DNA of 50,594 bases, taken from positions 100,770 through 151,363 of the forward strand of contig JAENRP010000095.1 in NCBI GenBank assembly GCA_024741835.1, read 5' to 3'. The translations under genes and the position numbers were made by a program. The DNA is from Diplocarpon mali. Taxonomy: Eukaryota; Ascomycota; Leotiomycetes; Helotiales; Drepanopezizaceae. Below are positions 21,191-31,054 of this stretch, piece by piece. The first letter of the stretch is position 1; each line of letters opens with the position of its first letter. The notes beneath the pieces are model-generated. The model worked only from the letters and a program-made list of their open reading frames with translations. It was not told the DNA's origin and ran no database searches.

Positions 21191-22796
21191 ATGGCCGAAG
21201 TTGACTATTCGCTCTTCCTGGGGAGCGATTCCACATCTGCAATCCTCCACGATCAGGACCTTGTGGAAGTCGGAGCAGCACTGCGAGGTGGTGCAACTTT
21301 GGTCAGGTGCAGAGACGGAGTTAGCGACACAGAGATCGTGGTATCCACAGCTCGAAAACTCCACGATGTGACCAAGAAATACACGATCCCGCTTCGGATG
21401 AATGGTCGAGTTGATGTATCTCTTGCTGTAGGCTGCGAGGCTGTTCATATTGGTCAAGAAGACCTGGGTAGGTGCTGGCCTGCCTTCTGTGGTCTTGGGT
21501 TTCTAAACTCTGCTAGACCTTCGAACGGCGCGAAAGCTACTTGGAACCGATGCGATGATTGTTGTGACAATTGCAGTTGTGGCAGAAGCTATAGCAGCGT
21601 GTACAGGTGGTGCAAACTATGTTGGTGCAGGACCATGTGTGCCACTGGATAGCCAGTGAAGTTTACAATCCTAACCTTAAGTTATACTGAAGCCACCTCA
21701 ACAAAACAAACACTAAAGATATGATTAGAACGGCACGTACAGAGGAGATACTGCGCGTTGTTGCAGCCTTGGGAAACAACAGCACGACTGTGTCGATTGG
21801 TGTCATGAGCACTTCCAAAATCCAACGTGCTCTTTGCCGGCCATCAGCACCCAAGAAAGGTATAGATGGTGTTGCTGTCGTACGTGCAACTGTAACAGCG
21901 GCTGATCCAAAGAAAGCTGCTGCGGAACTACTGGATCTGGCCAAGTCCCCTGCTATTCATGGCGGCTCCGCGGCAAACACCCAGGATAGAGTTGAAGGTT
22001 CAGGGCTCATTGAACAAGTCCTAGCGATCATCATAGCCGCGGGTGAGAAGAACCCCCTTTCTCACAGCATGACAAATGTGGTAGTTCAGAACTTTGCAGC
22101 GAATTTCTTGCCGTCGGCGGATCTCCAATCGTGGCCAGCTATGGCGAGGAAGCACTCGTGGGAACCGTGACCTCTGAACGGCTCATGAACTGTTGTGAAG
22201 CATCGAAAGCATACAACCCGGAAAGGGGGCCTGTATTCTTCAATCCGTTTGGAGGCGGCAGTCCTGCTGTCAAAGCCTCTTAGGAGCCGGCTACTTTGAC
22301 GTGATCAAAAGGAACAGGGGATAAATGATGACAGTACCTCGAACAGTAGTCCAGCAAAAGGGGGTGGACAGTGATACAGCATCTTCACAGACTTGAAAGC
22401 TTCTCTAGTGCGGAATCTCGCAGCCAGAGCAAGGAATGCTGTGGTGATAACCAGAGGGTGCGCATCTTTGCTGTGTCCAGTGGCCATGAGCTGCTGGGGA
22501 GAATCACAGGCAGTGGGTGTGTGCGTGGGACGACAATATCTCTGATGCTAGCTGTTAGCCATGAAGATGATTGCTTGGCTGTTTTGGCCGGACTTCTGCA
22601 TTCTGAGTTTGCTTCTGAGTTTGCTGCTGCGAGGAGAGATGTTCAAGGGCCTGGGACTCGTGTACCGGCGCTGGCTTATGGGCTCTACAATCTGCTAGAG
22701 TCCACTAGCGAGGGGGTTGTGATGGGGCTGTTAGCGAGCGCGCCAAAGTTGCTGCAGGTTTCGAGTAAACAGGGAGCATTAGATCGTCCATCATGA
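21191..22796 (+). pseudogene. Decayed THI6-like bifunctional thiamine enzyme
   Basis: Fungal Thi6 fuses thiamine-phosphate synthase (ThiE) to hydroxyethylthiazole kinase (ThiM). The ThiE half starts MAEVDYSLFLGSDSTSAILH and runs through GCEAVHIGQEDL; a 39-nt GT-AG intron (21478-21516) leads to LRTARKLLGTDA. A TAG ends the frame near 21651, where the family has its GTVYATATK phosphate loop. The frame resumes at 21700 with NKTNTKD and GIDGVAVVRATVTAADPKKA. The ThiM half begins EKNPLSHSMTNVVVQNFAAN and shifts frame near 22109 (then AVGGSPIVASYGEEALVGTV). It hits a stop at 22280, passes GAGYFDVIK, and ends with GHELLGRITGSGCVRGTT and ARRDVQGPGTRVPA. Several shifts and stops, and a lost phosphate-loop sequence, make it inactive. 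An intact copy elsewhere in the genome is expected. Confidence 0.85.
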
Positions 22797-23238
22797 TACC
22801 GAGCCCAATACTTCAAGTGCAGTCTCATATTTACCTTGCGATTTATTAATCTTAGGTTTTTTTGATGCTCAGCGCCCTACCTGAACATAAATTATCTGCC
22901 TTTTCATCATTTGCGAGATTTCGAACTTTGTTTACACTCTTCCAAGACTCTGTCGGTAATTTGCTTACTTGACCTGTGCTGCTGCCGTTTGAGACGCCCG
23001 GCCTAGCAGCCCCGATTTTTTTTGTCTAGCTGGAAGCTCAATGATGCGAGAAACTCCAGAATTTCTGGTTTGGAGGTTGCCGCTATTATTTCCCGAGATT
23101 CAGTACATTTCAATCATCCGACGTGGTCAGCCATGCCATCTTTGTACCCGTACGCCCATCCGTCCCGCAAAACTGCTGTAGACCCAGGCGCCTCGCGGAC
23201 CAAACGCCGGATAATAGGTATATGCTGTCTTCGTTTCT
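22797..23238. other. Convergent spacer
   Basis: 442 bp of AT-rich sequence with T runs between the pseudogene and the isochorismatase gene. No feature seen. Confidence 0.45.
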
Positions 23239-23994
23239 TCATATCTTGCTCTTCCCCACCAATGTGCCCAACACATCTTTGGTATCACCACCACTCTGTT
23301 TCACCAACCCCGCCACAGCCTTGAACTCCGGAATGCTCGCATCACCCATACACTCGAAGATCCAGCTCTCGCTGGTCGTCACAATCGCCCCTTCCTTCCT
23401 CAGCCGGTCCAGGGCAATGCTGATCTCCTCCTTATTACAGCTACTGACCCCATCCACCAAGATATAGACCTTGTGCCCCGCGGCCAGCAGGTCGAGAGTG
23501 GTTTGCGTTATGCAGATGTGCGTTTCTATACCGACCAGTACGATTTCCGACGGGGTGGAAGACGAAAAGTGCCTAGAGATGGGCGGGATCCACATGCTGA
23601 AGGCGGTCTTGTCGAGGTGTTCGATGGCATTCGAGAGATCCAGCTCGGCGCATGTTTCTCCGAGCCGGCTGCGGTTCTGCGTCGTTGCATACACGGGTAT
23701 GGAGAGTATAGAGGCTGCTTTGAGCATCTTCCTGGTAGTGAGGATTCTGCGCGAATTCTTGTGAGATGTAGTTCGGATTTCCGGCGCGGGGAAATACACA
23801 CATTTTCTCATATTCGTAGATGGGGCCCCGAAACTTTTCTTGAATATCGCATATGCTGCTTCTGTTAACATATGCTCAGACGTCTGCGCGGAGGGAACAG
23901 ACAAAAGCGCAGGCCTGTCTATGATGACTGTCAGCGTTGGCCTGTGGTTGGAAAGGAAACGCTTACTCAGACGTCTGCTTGGTTTGTCCGTCAT
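23239..23994 (-). CDS. Isochorismatase-family hydrolase (ISOC1/2-like)
   Basis: Four minus-strand exons: 23967-23994, 23903-23918, 23802-23855 and 23239-23746, giving 201 residues, the normal length of this cysteine-hydrolase fold. The joined N terminus reads MTDKPSRRLNRPALFICDIQ, followed by EKFRGPIYEYEK. The triad is in place: Asp18 (in FICDIQEKF), Lys79 (in LDKTAF) and Cys111 (in GIETHICITQ). The family cleaves amide or vinyl-ether bonds; the substrate is unknown, and metazoan and fungal ISOC proteins are mostly uncharacterised. Exon 2 is a 16-nt microexon. The three introns (48, 47 and 55 nt) all have GT-AG borders, and each join was required to rebuild the conserved CDIQEKF region. A longer open frame begins further upstream but loses these motifs, so it was not used. 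Confidence 0.85.
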   Translation of the reverse strand: MTDKPSRRLSKRFLSNHRPTLTVIIDRPALLSVPSAQTSEHMLTEAAYAIFKKSFGAPSTNMRKCVYFPAPEIRTTSHKNSRRILTTRKMLKAASILSIPVYATTQNRSRLGETCAELDLSNAIEHLDKTAFSMWIPPISRHFSSSTPSEIVLVGIETHICITQTTLDLLAAGHKVYILVDGVSSCNKEEISIALDRLRKEGAIVTTSESWIFECMGDASIPEFKAVAGLVKQSGGDTKDVLGTLVGKSKI

Positions 23995-26230
23995 CCTCGC
24001 TGTGATTTTCTTGACTGCCAGAGAAATCAAGCTCGGGGAACAGGAGTGTGTTCAACTCATATTCAGGGAGATGAGATAGCAGTCGTGATGTGGTGGGGCT
24101 CGTGGGCTGCGGATCACAGTGTTGCTCCCCGCTTTTTGTTGAGGCTTACTGTATTAGCCGATCGCCCGACCCTGAGTTTAGCGATGTTGATATTGACTTT
24201 TTGTTTGACGAGACCAATGACGTTGTTTCCACCAGGTGAAGGGCTAATTGCGATTCGGTTTTATTTTATCTGAATCCACTGCCTACTCAGTTGAAGAGGA
24301 AATTACCTCCTCGGACCCTCATTAATCGTTAGTCCACCAGACCTTGCCCTAACCCCAGAAGTGTGATTGCTTCTACGTATCTATCAGGGAGAAACTAAGG
24401 TAACGAGACCGCTCCAGGGATGCCTGAGTGAGCATCCGTGTAGGCGTCCATGGGGAATCCGAAGCGAACTACTCCCCCTCTTGGGTGCTATGTACATTGC
24501 TTCATGCGGGTTCGCTACCAGGTCGCGACCCTCGCCTTCGATCCTTGCATCCTCGAGCTGGGCGCGCTACTCTGTACATTTCGACCTAGACACCAGAGCT
24601 GAGCTCGGCCGCTTCAGTACTCCCGTCGGTCTCAAATCATGTGTCGCTCTCATATTGTATACAGACCAGGACACTCTCAATCGGCAAGATCCAAACTCCA
24701 CGCACGCTAAAGACTAGTCAGGATTGTAAGATAACCCTACTCGACGCTCTGCAAAACCTTAATTCCTGGATAAGCACCTGTATTACTAACACAGCAACCT
24801 GAGCTCGAGTCAGTGACTACAGCATACTTGACTTCAAGGTGAAAATATAGGGTAGTGTTGGGCCGCGGCTGACAGATTGCGAGAATCGACCCCCGAAAGC
24901 GACGCAGCGTTGCAATCTCCTGCCAAGGTTGACCTTGGTGTTATTTACTTGAACTTATGCTTCGGTACGTGCCGAGCCCCCCTCCATCCAAGCTTTGGCT
25001 CGCGCAGGAGCTCCATCTAGAGTGAGAGCCGGAATGGGAGAGTTGGAAAAGCCCGATACGCACCAACCCCGAACAGCGGCTCGAGCGTCGAAGTTCTGTC
25101 GCGAATCCGAGCGGCCGAGCCTCTCCAGCCAGGACCGCTCAGCGGACCCCTCAACCCAGGGTTAACTGTGGCCAGTCGCCGGGGGGAGTGGTCAACGGCA
25201 CAGACCCGTCGTTTCGCCCCCCTTTCTGGTTCGGAGAACCCACCGCACTCGTGCCCCCTGCTCCGTGTCTGAGCACCTGGAAACAATCGGCTCCCAGCCA
25301 TTGTGCTCAGACGTGGGGAGGCTGGAGAGATGCCGGATGCCCCCAGATCTGTGCCCGGGTTCAGTTGCTGCCGTGCTTTCTCTGGGTACCTCGGGAGGCC
25401 AGGGCCGGCCCAGGGATGCGGGAGGTGTTTACGTCTCGCTTATTCTCGCTCAGCGACTGCGAGCCTCTCGGCAGAGAAGATTCGAAATCAGCGGCAACTG
25501 TGGTGACAAGTTGCATGGGGGGTTTTGATGAGTCCAGATATGTATTGGCATGGAACCTGGGCATCCAGATCCTGTCCAGGTTGCGGGGGGCTGCGGGCTT
25601 TGATGAGTACCGAGATGTATTGACATGGGAATGTGGGCATCCAGATCCTGTCCAGGTTCATATATCCCAACCAGCTACGCCGTGCGGTCGATCCACGTCG
25701 ACATGATATTCAATCTCCCGTCCATCGTGATCTGCTGCAACGTGCAGCAAAGTAGAGGGTCTTGACCCGGACAAGCTTTGCCGCACAGTCACTCCCGACG
25801 GACTGCCGCGATCTCTACCATTGCCTATCGGGGTTCACGTTGCGCTGGAGGAGAGTCAGGACTCGACTGCACGCAGCATCTCCCGAGAACGCTTGCTGCT
25901 GGCTCTGCAACGCCAGCGGGCAACGGGCCCATTGCCTGCGAAACCCCGAGGGTTCCCCTTCATCCCGCGTGCAGGACTCCGACCGATTGGGCCCTTTCGG
26001 ATGCCGTTTCACCTCGTCCTCATCCTGGAGGCGACGAGAAGCGAGAGGCCCCCCGGGCAGACGGGGAGGCCTCACGCAAGTCATGAGCGACGTATAAACA
26101 CGGCGGCCTCGCCTCCAGACATGGGCCCGATCCGACCTCTCGATCGTGTTGGGGGGGAGAGAGAAAAAAAAAGCAGGCGATCGACGTTCCCACTCGACTG
26201 CGCGCAGGCTGTTTGGATCCCATTTTGAGA
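23995..26230. other. Long intergenic region, GC-rich in its right half
   Basis: 2.2 kb without a confident gene. The left part (to about 24900) is ordinary. From about 24950 the sequence is clearly GC-rich with many CCGG, CCCC and CGGG runs, continuing into the rhodopsin-like gene. It includes a two-copy 75-bp tandem repeat (25523-25657). Frames of 90-170 codons on both strands overlap one another and show no family motif. Confidence 0.45.
25523..25657 (+). repeat. Two-copy imperfect tandem repeat, 75-bp period
   Basis: TTTGATGAGT..AGATGTATT-like start, then CATGG and GGCATCCAGATCCTGTCCAG, appears twice, the second copy starting 75 bp after the first. The copies differ by a few substitutions. 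The second copy is shorter at its 3' end. Confidence 0.75.
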
Positions 26231-27615
26231 ATGGCATCACCAGGTTCGGCGGTCAATCTCGTGGCGGTGGGCAGCGCCGTGCTGGCCACCCTCGTCGTGG
26301 CCGCGAGGCTCGTCGCCAGACTGTGCTACTTCCGTGCGGGCGGGTGGGACGACCTGATGATTCTGGCCGCGCTGGTGAGTCTCGCCCCCGACTCTGCCTC
26401 GATCCATGTTTCTCTGCGCCTCCGAAGCATCACAACAGGCCGACGCCCCGTCAGCAGCAATCGCTCACGTCCTTCTCCTAGCTCTGTCTGGACGGCTATG
26501 CGGCGGGAACATGTATGCGTGAGTGACCGGCCGGTCCGCTCCAGTCTCTGCTCTGCTCCCCCCCCCCCGATGTCGAGATGGATATTGACGGTTGTGGGTA
26601 TATTCAGAGGTGATGCATGGTCTCGGCCGACACATGGCGGAAGTCCCCAGCAAGGAGCTCTCGACCGAACTCAAGGCGAGTGCAAACCCCCCTCCCACCT
26701 CCCCAACATCTCCATCACGAACCACCCTCGCTGACCCCATCGGACGCAGTACTTCTGGCTCACCCTCATCTTCTACAACATGACCCTGGTCTTTGCGAAA
26801 GCCTCGGTCGTCCTGCAGTACCTCCGCGTCTTCTACCACCGCCGCACTCGCTACGCCTGCCTGGCCGCCATCACGTTCTTGGGCCTGTCGGGCACCCAGC
26901 TGCTCTTGACCTCCATCTGGAGCTGTGTCCCGATCGCGGCCTACTGGGACGCCTCGATCCAGGGCCGCTGCATCGAGAAGAAACCGCTGTGGCTGTTCAA
27001 CGCGGGCATGAACATCTTCACCGAGCTCATGGTGTTGATCATCCCGATGCCCGCGCTGTCCACCCTGAACCTCCCCCTGAAGCAGCGGGTCGGCTTGATG
27101 TTTGTCTTTGCGCTCGGCGGATTGTGAGTACCCGCCCTCGCAGGTCCCCGGGGCAACACGACGCAGAACTGACCTCTCCCGGTGAAGCGTGTGCATCGTA
27201 AGCGTCTTGAGGCTACATAGCATCTACGTGGCATCTGTCTCGGTGGACGTGCCCTGTGAGTCCATCGTACCCCATGCATGGACGGTTCACGAGACGCACG
27301 AGGGCCGAGTGCACTCGCTGATCGGATGCTGATATCCATCCAGGGGACACCATCGCAACCTCCGAGTGGTCCAACCTCGAGGGGGCAGTCGGAGTGATCT
27401 GCGCCTCGCTCCCACCCATCACAAGCCTGTTGACGCGCTGCTACACTGGTGCCCGTTCCCCCTCTGGCGCGAGACTCAAGGAACTGCCTTCGTTCATCGC
27501 GATGCCGATTGCGAACCTCGACCACAAGAGCAAGCAAGAGGTTAGGTTCGGGGTCGAAGAGGTTGGGGATATGGGGATGAGGAAGGGGACTACGAATACC
27601 GGAAGTGCCCGGTGA
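26231..27615 (+). CDS. Fungal rhodopsin-domain (seven-TM) integral membrane protein
   Basis: Six exons: 26231-26374, 26482-26518, 26608-26675, 26750-27123, 27188-27255 and 27344-27615, giving 320 residues. TM1 is at residues 8-28, followed by a GGWDDLMILAALL-type motif, then LDGYAAGTC, YFWLTLIFYNMTLVFAKASV, the LQYLRVF helix, GTQLLLTSIWSCVPIAAYWD, FNAGMNIFTELMVLIIPMPA, and SEWSNLEGAVGVICASLPPI with the conserved acidic residue of the last helix. The family (PF20684-type) is widespread and mostly uncharacterised in Pezizomycotina; some carry CFEM domains, but this one has none. The tail ends KGTTNTGSAR. Intron 3 (26676-26749) starts with GC (GCGAGT). Base composition is much more GC-rich than the neighbouring genes. 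No breaks seen. Confidence 0.85.
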
Positions 27616-27729
27616 TGTCATGTCTACATGTTGCATATATATTCGTAATTCCATGGGTGTACTTCCGACATTGGAAGAGAGCTGACAATCTCATTCTCGT
27701 CATCAATCAACAAGACATACCCCGAACCT
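27616..27729. other. Convergent spacer
   Basis: 114 bp between the stop codon of the rhodopsin-like gene and the 3' end of the epoxide-hydrolase pseudogene. No feature recognised. Confidence 0.4.
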
Positions 27730-29198
27730 TCACCCCCCCCCCAAGAACCCCAACCCCAACTGCACGACCCTCTCCGGCTGCTCCTGCTGCACCCAGTGCC
27801 CGGTGCCCGCTACAACCTGCACGCCCTTGAACATGTCCTCGCTGCACACATCCCTCAACTTCTCGAGCACGCCCGGCTCCTGATACATGCCCCAGTCTTT
27901 CGCGCCGGCCACGAACAGCGCAGGAACGGATATCGTCCGCCCGGAAACGACATCCACATCGCGCGTCAAGGCGGGCGAGGTAGCGACGCGGCACCAGTTC
28001 AGAGCGCCTTGGAAGCCGGTGCGTGACCACTCCGCGGCGTAGACAGCAAGGTCGGCGTCGGACAGCCAGCTCGAGCTGGGAGCTGGGAGCTGGGTCTGAG
28101 TTGGCCCTGGACAGAGCGACCGTGTCGCGCATCCCAGCGGAGAGAGGCATCACGTAGTAGTAGGGCAGTTTGGCGAGTTCGGGGGCGGTCCAGGAGGAGA
28201 GGGGGACGGGGGTGTTGCCGGGCCAGGAGGCACTTTTGGAGGTGAAAATAGCCACGCAGGAAACCTTGCAGCGTTTCGGGCGGGCGAGACAGGTCGGGCG
28301 CTGCTTCCGAGGCTGAAAAGTACCTTTGATAGTGTTTGCGCGGTTCTGGCAGTTCGGCTAGGGCTTGGTGGATGTCTTTGCTTGGGGTGGCGGCGGCGGC
28401 GGTAGGTTTGGAAATGGTATTGAACGGTAAGGAGGGTGAGCCTTTGAACGGGTGCGACATGGTAATGACGCTTCAATTTGCACCTTAGCTATCGTCCTAC
28501 GGGCTATGCCCATGTAAACAAGACGTGGAGTAAAGGAGGACGGACGATTTGAACACATCCAGCCTCATCAAGGCACACATGGACGCAGCCATGGCCCCGA
28601 AATCATGGCCGATTACACAGCTTACTGGCGTGTATCCGAGGGCGCTCACGAGGATGAGGGCATCGCGTACGAGACGTGTGAAGGTGAATGTGCTGAGGTC
28701 GACGGCGGCGAAGGGACGGGTGTCCCAGTTCGTTGTGCGACCATAGCCGCGCTGGTCGTAGGCTGGGGGAGTTGGTAGATGTTTGCACAATGCCCAAGGG
28801 TGGAGCCGCGAAGGTAGATTTCGATAGCTCCCGGTCTGGAGTTGACAGTTGCATTGGAAGGGTCACTGACCTACGACGTAGTATCCCTCCTCTGCGAGCG
28901 CAGGCATGACTTTGCGCCAGGAGACTGCTCGCAGTTAGCTCTGTCCAGGCAGGTTTCGTGTTGAAGCTGGGGATCTCGGGGTTCTAGGCTTGGTGTATAT
29001 CTGGATATATCGAGAGACGCAGCGAGACTCTCTACACACAAGCGAGTTCGGGAAAGCCATGGAGGAGGAGAAGAAGAGGTTTCTGGGGGAGGAACCGGCG
29101 GAGAGCAGGTGATAGTTGAGATCGTCAGAGGGGAGATAGGATTCTGTGATGCCCTCGGGGAGAGGGAGGGGAGGGAGAGAAGGGAATGGAGGGGGCAT
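27730..29198 (-). pseudogene. Epoxide-hydrolase-like alpha/beta hydrolase, frame-broken
   Basis: Four exons are readable on the minus strand: 29040-29198, 28871-28924, 28546-28762 and 27730-28470. They encode PEGITESYLPSDDLNYHLLS, then the oxyanion-hole LLLLLHGFPEL, WRKVMPALAEEGYYVVAYDQ, the nucleophile elbow GHDFGAMAA (Asp nucleophile), SHPFKGSPSLPF, the cap domain, an acid in GAKDWGMYQ and the catalytic His in GTGHWVQQEQPE. All catalytic residues survive, but three frame breaks are seen: one C too few in a C run near 29084-29089, one extra C near 28240, and an extra 7-nt unit in a CCCAGCT repeat near 28074-28094. Either recently inactivated or partly misassembled. The family opens epoxides or acts on related substrates. 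Confidence 0.75.
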
Positions 29199-30558
29199 GC
29201 TAATGTCGGTGCTTCGGTTGGTGTTGGCTGGAAGGAAAAGAGCGGTATTTTTGGCCGTGCCAACCAACGTGAGGCTGGCGACTCGAGTTTGCGAGAGAGA
29301 AAAGGGTGGGCAGTAAGGAAGAAAACATGAAGCTATCCCCAAGCCCACACATTTCATGTAGAATCTTGCGCATTCTGCTGATTCATCTGTACGTCATGTA
29401 CGGGCCAGTACCAGCCACTTGTGGCGGGATCTGGCTTTGTGGCTGTGAGAGCAGAGTCAACGGATCGTCCGAGGCTGTTGGAGAGAGGACCTGGCCGACA
29501 CAGTACAGAGGTAGGATTCCAAGGTGGATCTTGGATCTTGGATCTTGGATCTCACGATAGCTATCTATGAAAAAAAAAAAAAAACCCCCCCCCTAGAACA
29601 AGGCAACGACTTGTACTTGCCTTGATCTTTCTTTCAAGTCTGTTGTTCGGCCTTGGACCTGAACCAAATTAGACGTCTTGGGATACAAGTTGTCAAGGAT
29701 TGATTGTCGTTGTCTCGAATTCTAACCTCTGAGTGCCAACTGTACTCTCACCCTCCCTTCGCAAGTTCTTTTTGGTTTTTCTATGCCGCTACGCTGGGTT
29801 CATGACACTTCCAAATCATAGCAGTTGCTCGATTGAAAAGCTCGCGCTGTTGTGCCTTGTTTACAATTCCTCCCCCCCGCTTCACCACGATGTGCTTTGA
29901 CAACACCACAGCACCGACACAGCACACGCAACCCGGAGCGCTACAATCAAAGTGCAATGCAGTCAATACATGCAACTCCGGCACGAGCAGAATACCTGAC
30001 TCTAGCCCAGCCACCGCAGCGCTTCTTCGCAGCTTGATCCGATGCCTTCTTTGCCTGTGACTTGACTCGGGCTTTGCCTTTCTTTGACCGGTCCTCTCTG
30101 CTGCTTCGACAGATAAGCCCCTCCAGCGCCAACTCCGCGTGTTGAAAAGCGTTCGTCGAATCATGAGCAAGGTGCCGGGAGAGAATCCCAACACCTCTTC
30201 CATCGGCCGGAACTCAGTTTGGGATAGCTGGACCTCCAAGGCACAGACAAGTAGGTAGAGTCTCTGCTTCGGTGCGTGGCTGGACAGTAGCCTGCCGCCC
30301 TACCAACTAGACCAAAATCAATCGATGATGCACCGGCAACCCCATGAATCATAAGTAAGGTGAGGTGCCTCGACCAGCCATACCAGTCATCTCAGCCATA
30401 CCCCCTTTCACATTCTGCATCTGCATCGACCGCATCGACCGTTATCAACAGCACCACAGCAGACAATGCTCCCCGTCTCCTGGAGATGTTGCTGACTTGC
30501 TGACCACAATCGCCAACTTCGACTACCGCCAACTTCGACTACCGCCATCCTCTCCTCC

Positions 30559-30622
<64 letters not shown>

Positions 30623-31054
30623 TATATATATATACAAACAAGATCGACCCCCCGTGTCCAGACCAGCTGCCGTCGCTCCACACTCATTCGCCACGCACCA
30701 GGATTCATTAATTACTCGTTACTCGGGACACTCCAGTCCTGTTGTGCATTGCACACAGCCACACCCATCGCCGTCGGAATCCCCACGCATCCACATCCAC
30801 ATCCACATCCCTTCTCCACCTCATCCTTTCACTCTGAGTATCCAGCCATCCCAGTCAGCTCGCCAAAGCCTCCACTCACCGTTCTCCAAGCAAGCGGCAG
30901 CCCAGCCGTCGTCATCGACAAACAATCCCCGCCCCGAAAGTCCAGCTCCTCCGATTCCAATTCGCGCATCGACTTTCCTTCCTTTCGATGCGACGATAGC
31001 CTCATCGGCCCCGAGTTGGCAGAGGCGGACAGGCACTGCGCCCCCAGAAACGGC
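29199..31054. other. Long upstream region of the large Ser/Arg-rich gene
   Basis: 1.86 kb between divergent genes. It contains an A run followed by a C run (29570-29593), a 57-bp AG microsatellite and a TA run (30564-30634). The last 700 bp are CA/CT-rich, typical of a long fungal 5' leader. An open frame of 293 codons overlapping the microsatellite (30365-31246) is composition-driven and not credible as a gene. Confidence 0.5.
30564..30634 (+). repeat. (AG)n then (TA)n compound microsatellite
   Basis: About 28 AG units (30564-30620) run directly into seven TA units (30621-30634), about 420 bp before the start codon of the large gene, probably in its promoter or 5' leader. Confidence 0.95.

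Noticed and set aside
24031..24080. Upstream extension of the isochorismatase frame toward 24030
   Set aside because: The long frame lacks the CDIQEKF catalytic strand; splicing from the ATG at 23994 restores it exactly.
25188..26228. Frames of 100-170 codons in the GC-rich spacer
   Set aside because: High GC lowers stop frequency; the frames overlap on both strands, contain the tandem repeat and show no motif.
30230..30320. tRNA-like sequence on the minus strand (TGGTCTAGTTGG fits an A box)
   Set aside because: No B box (GGTTCRANNCC) at the right distance and no plausible acceptor stem.
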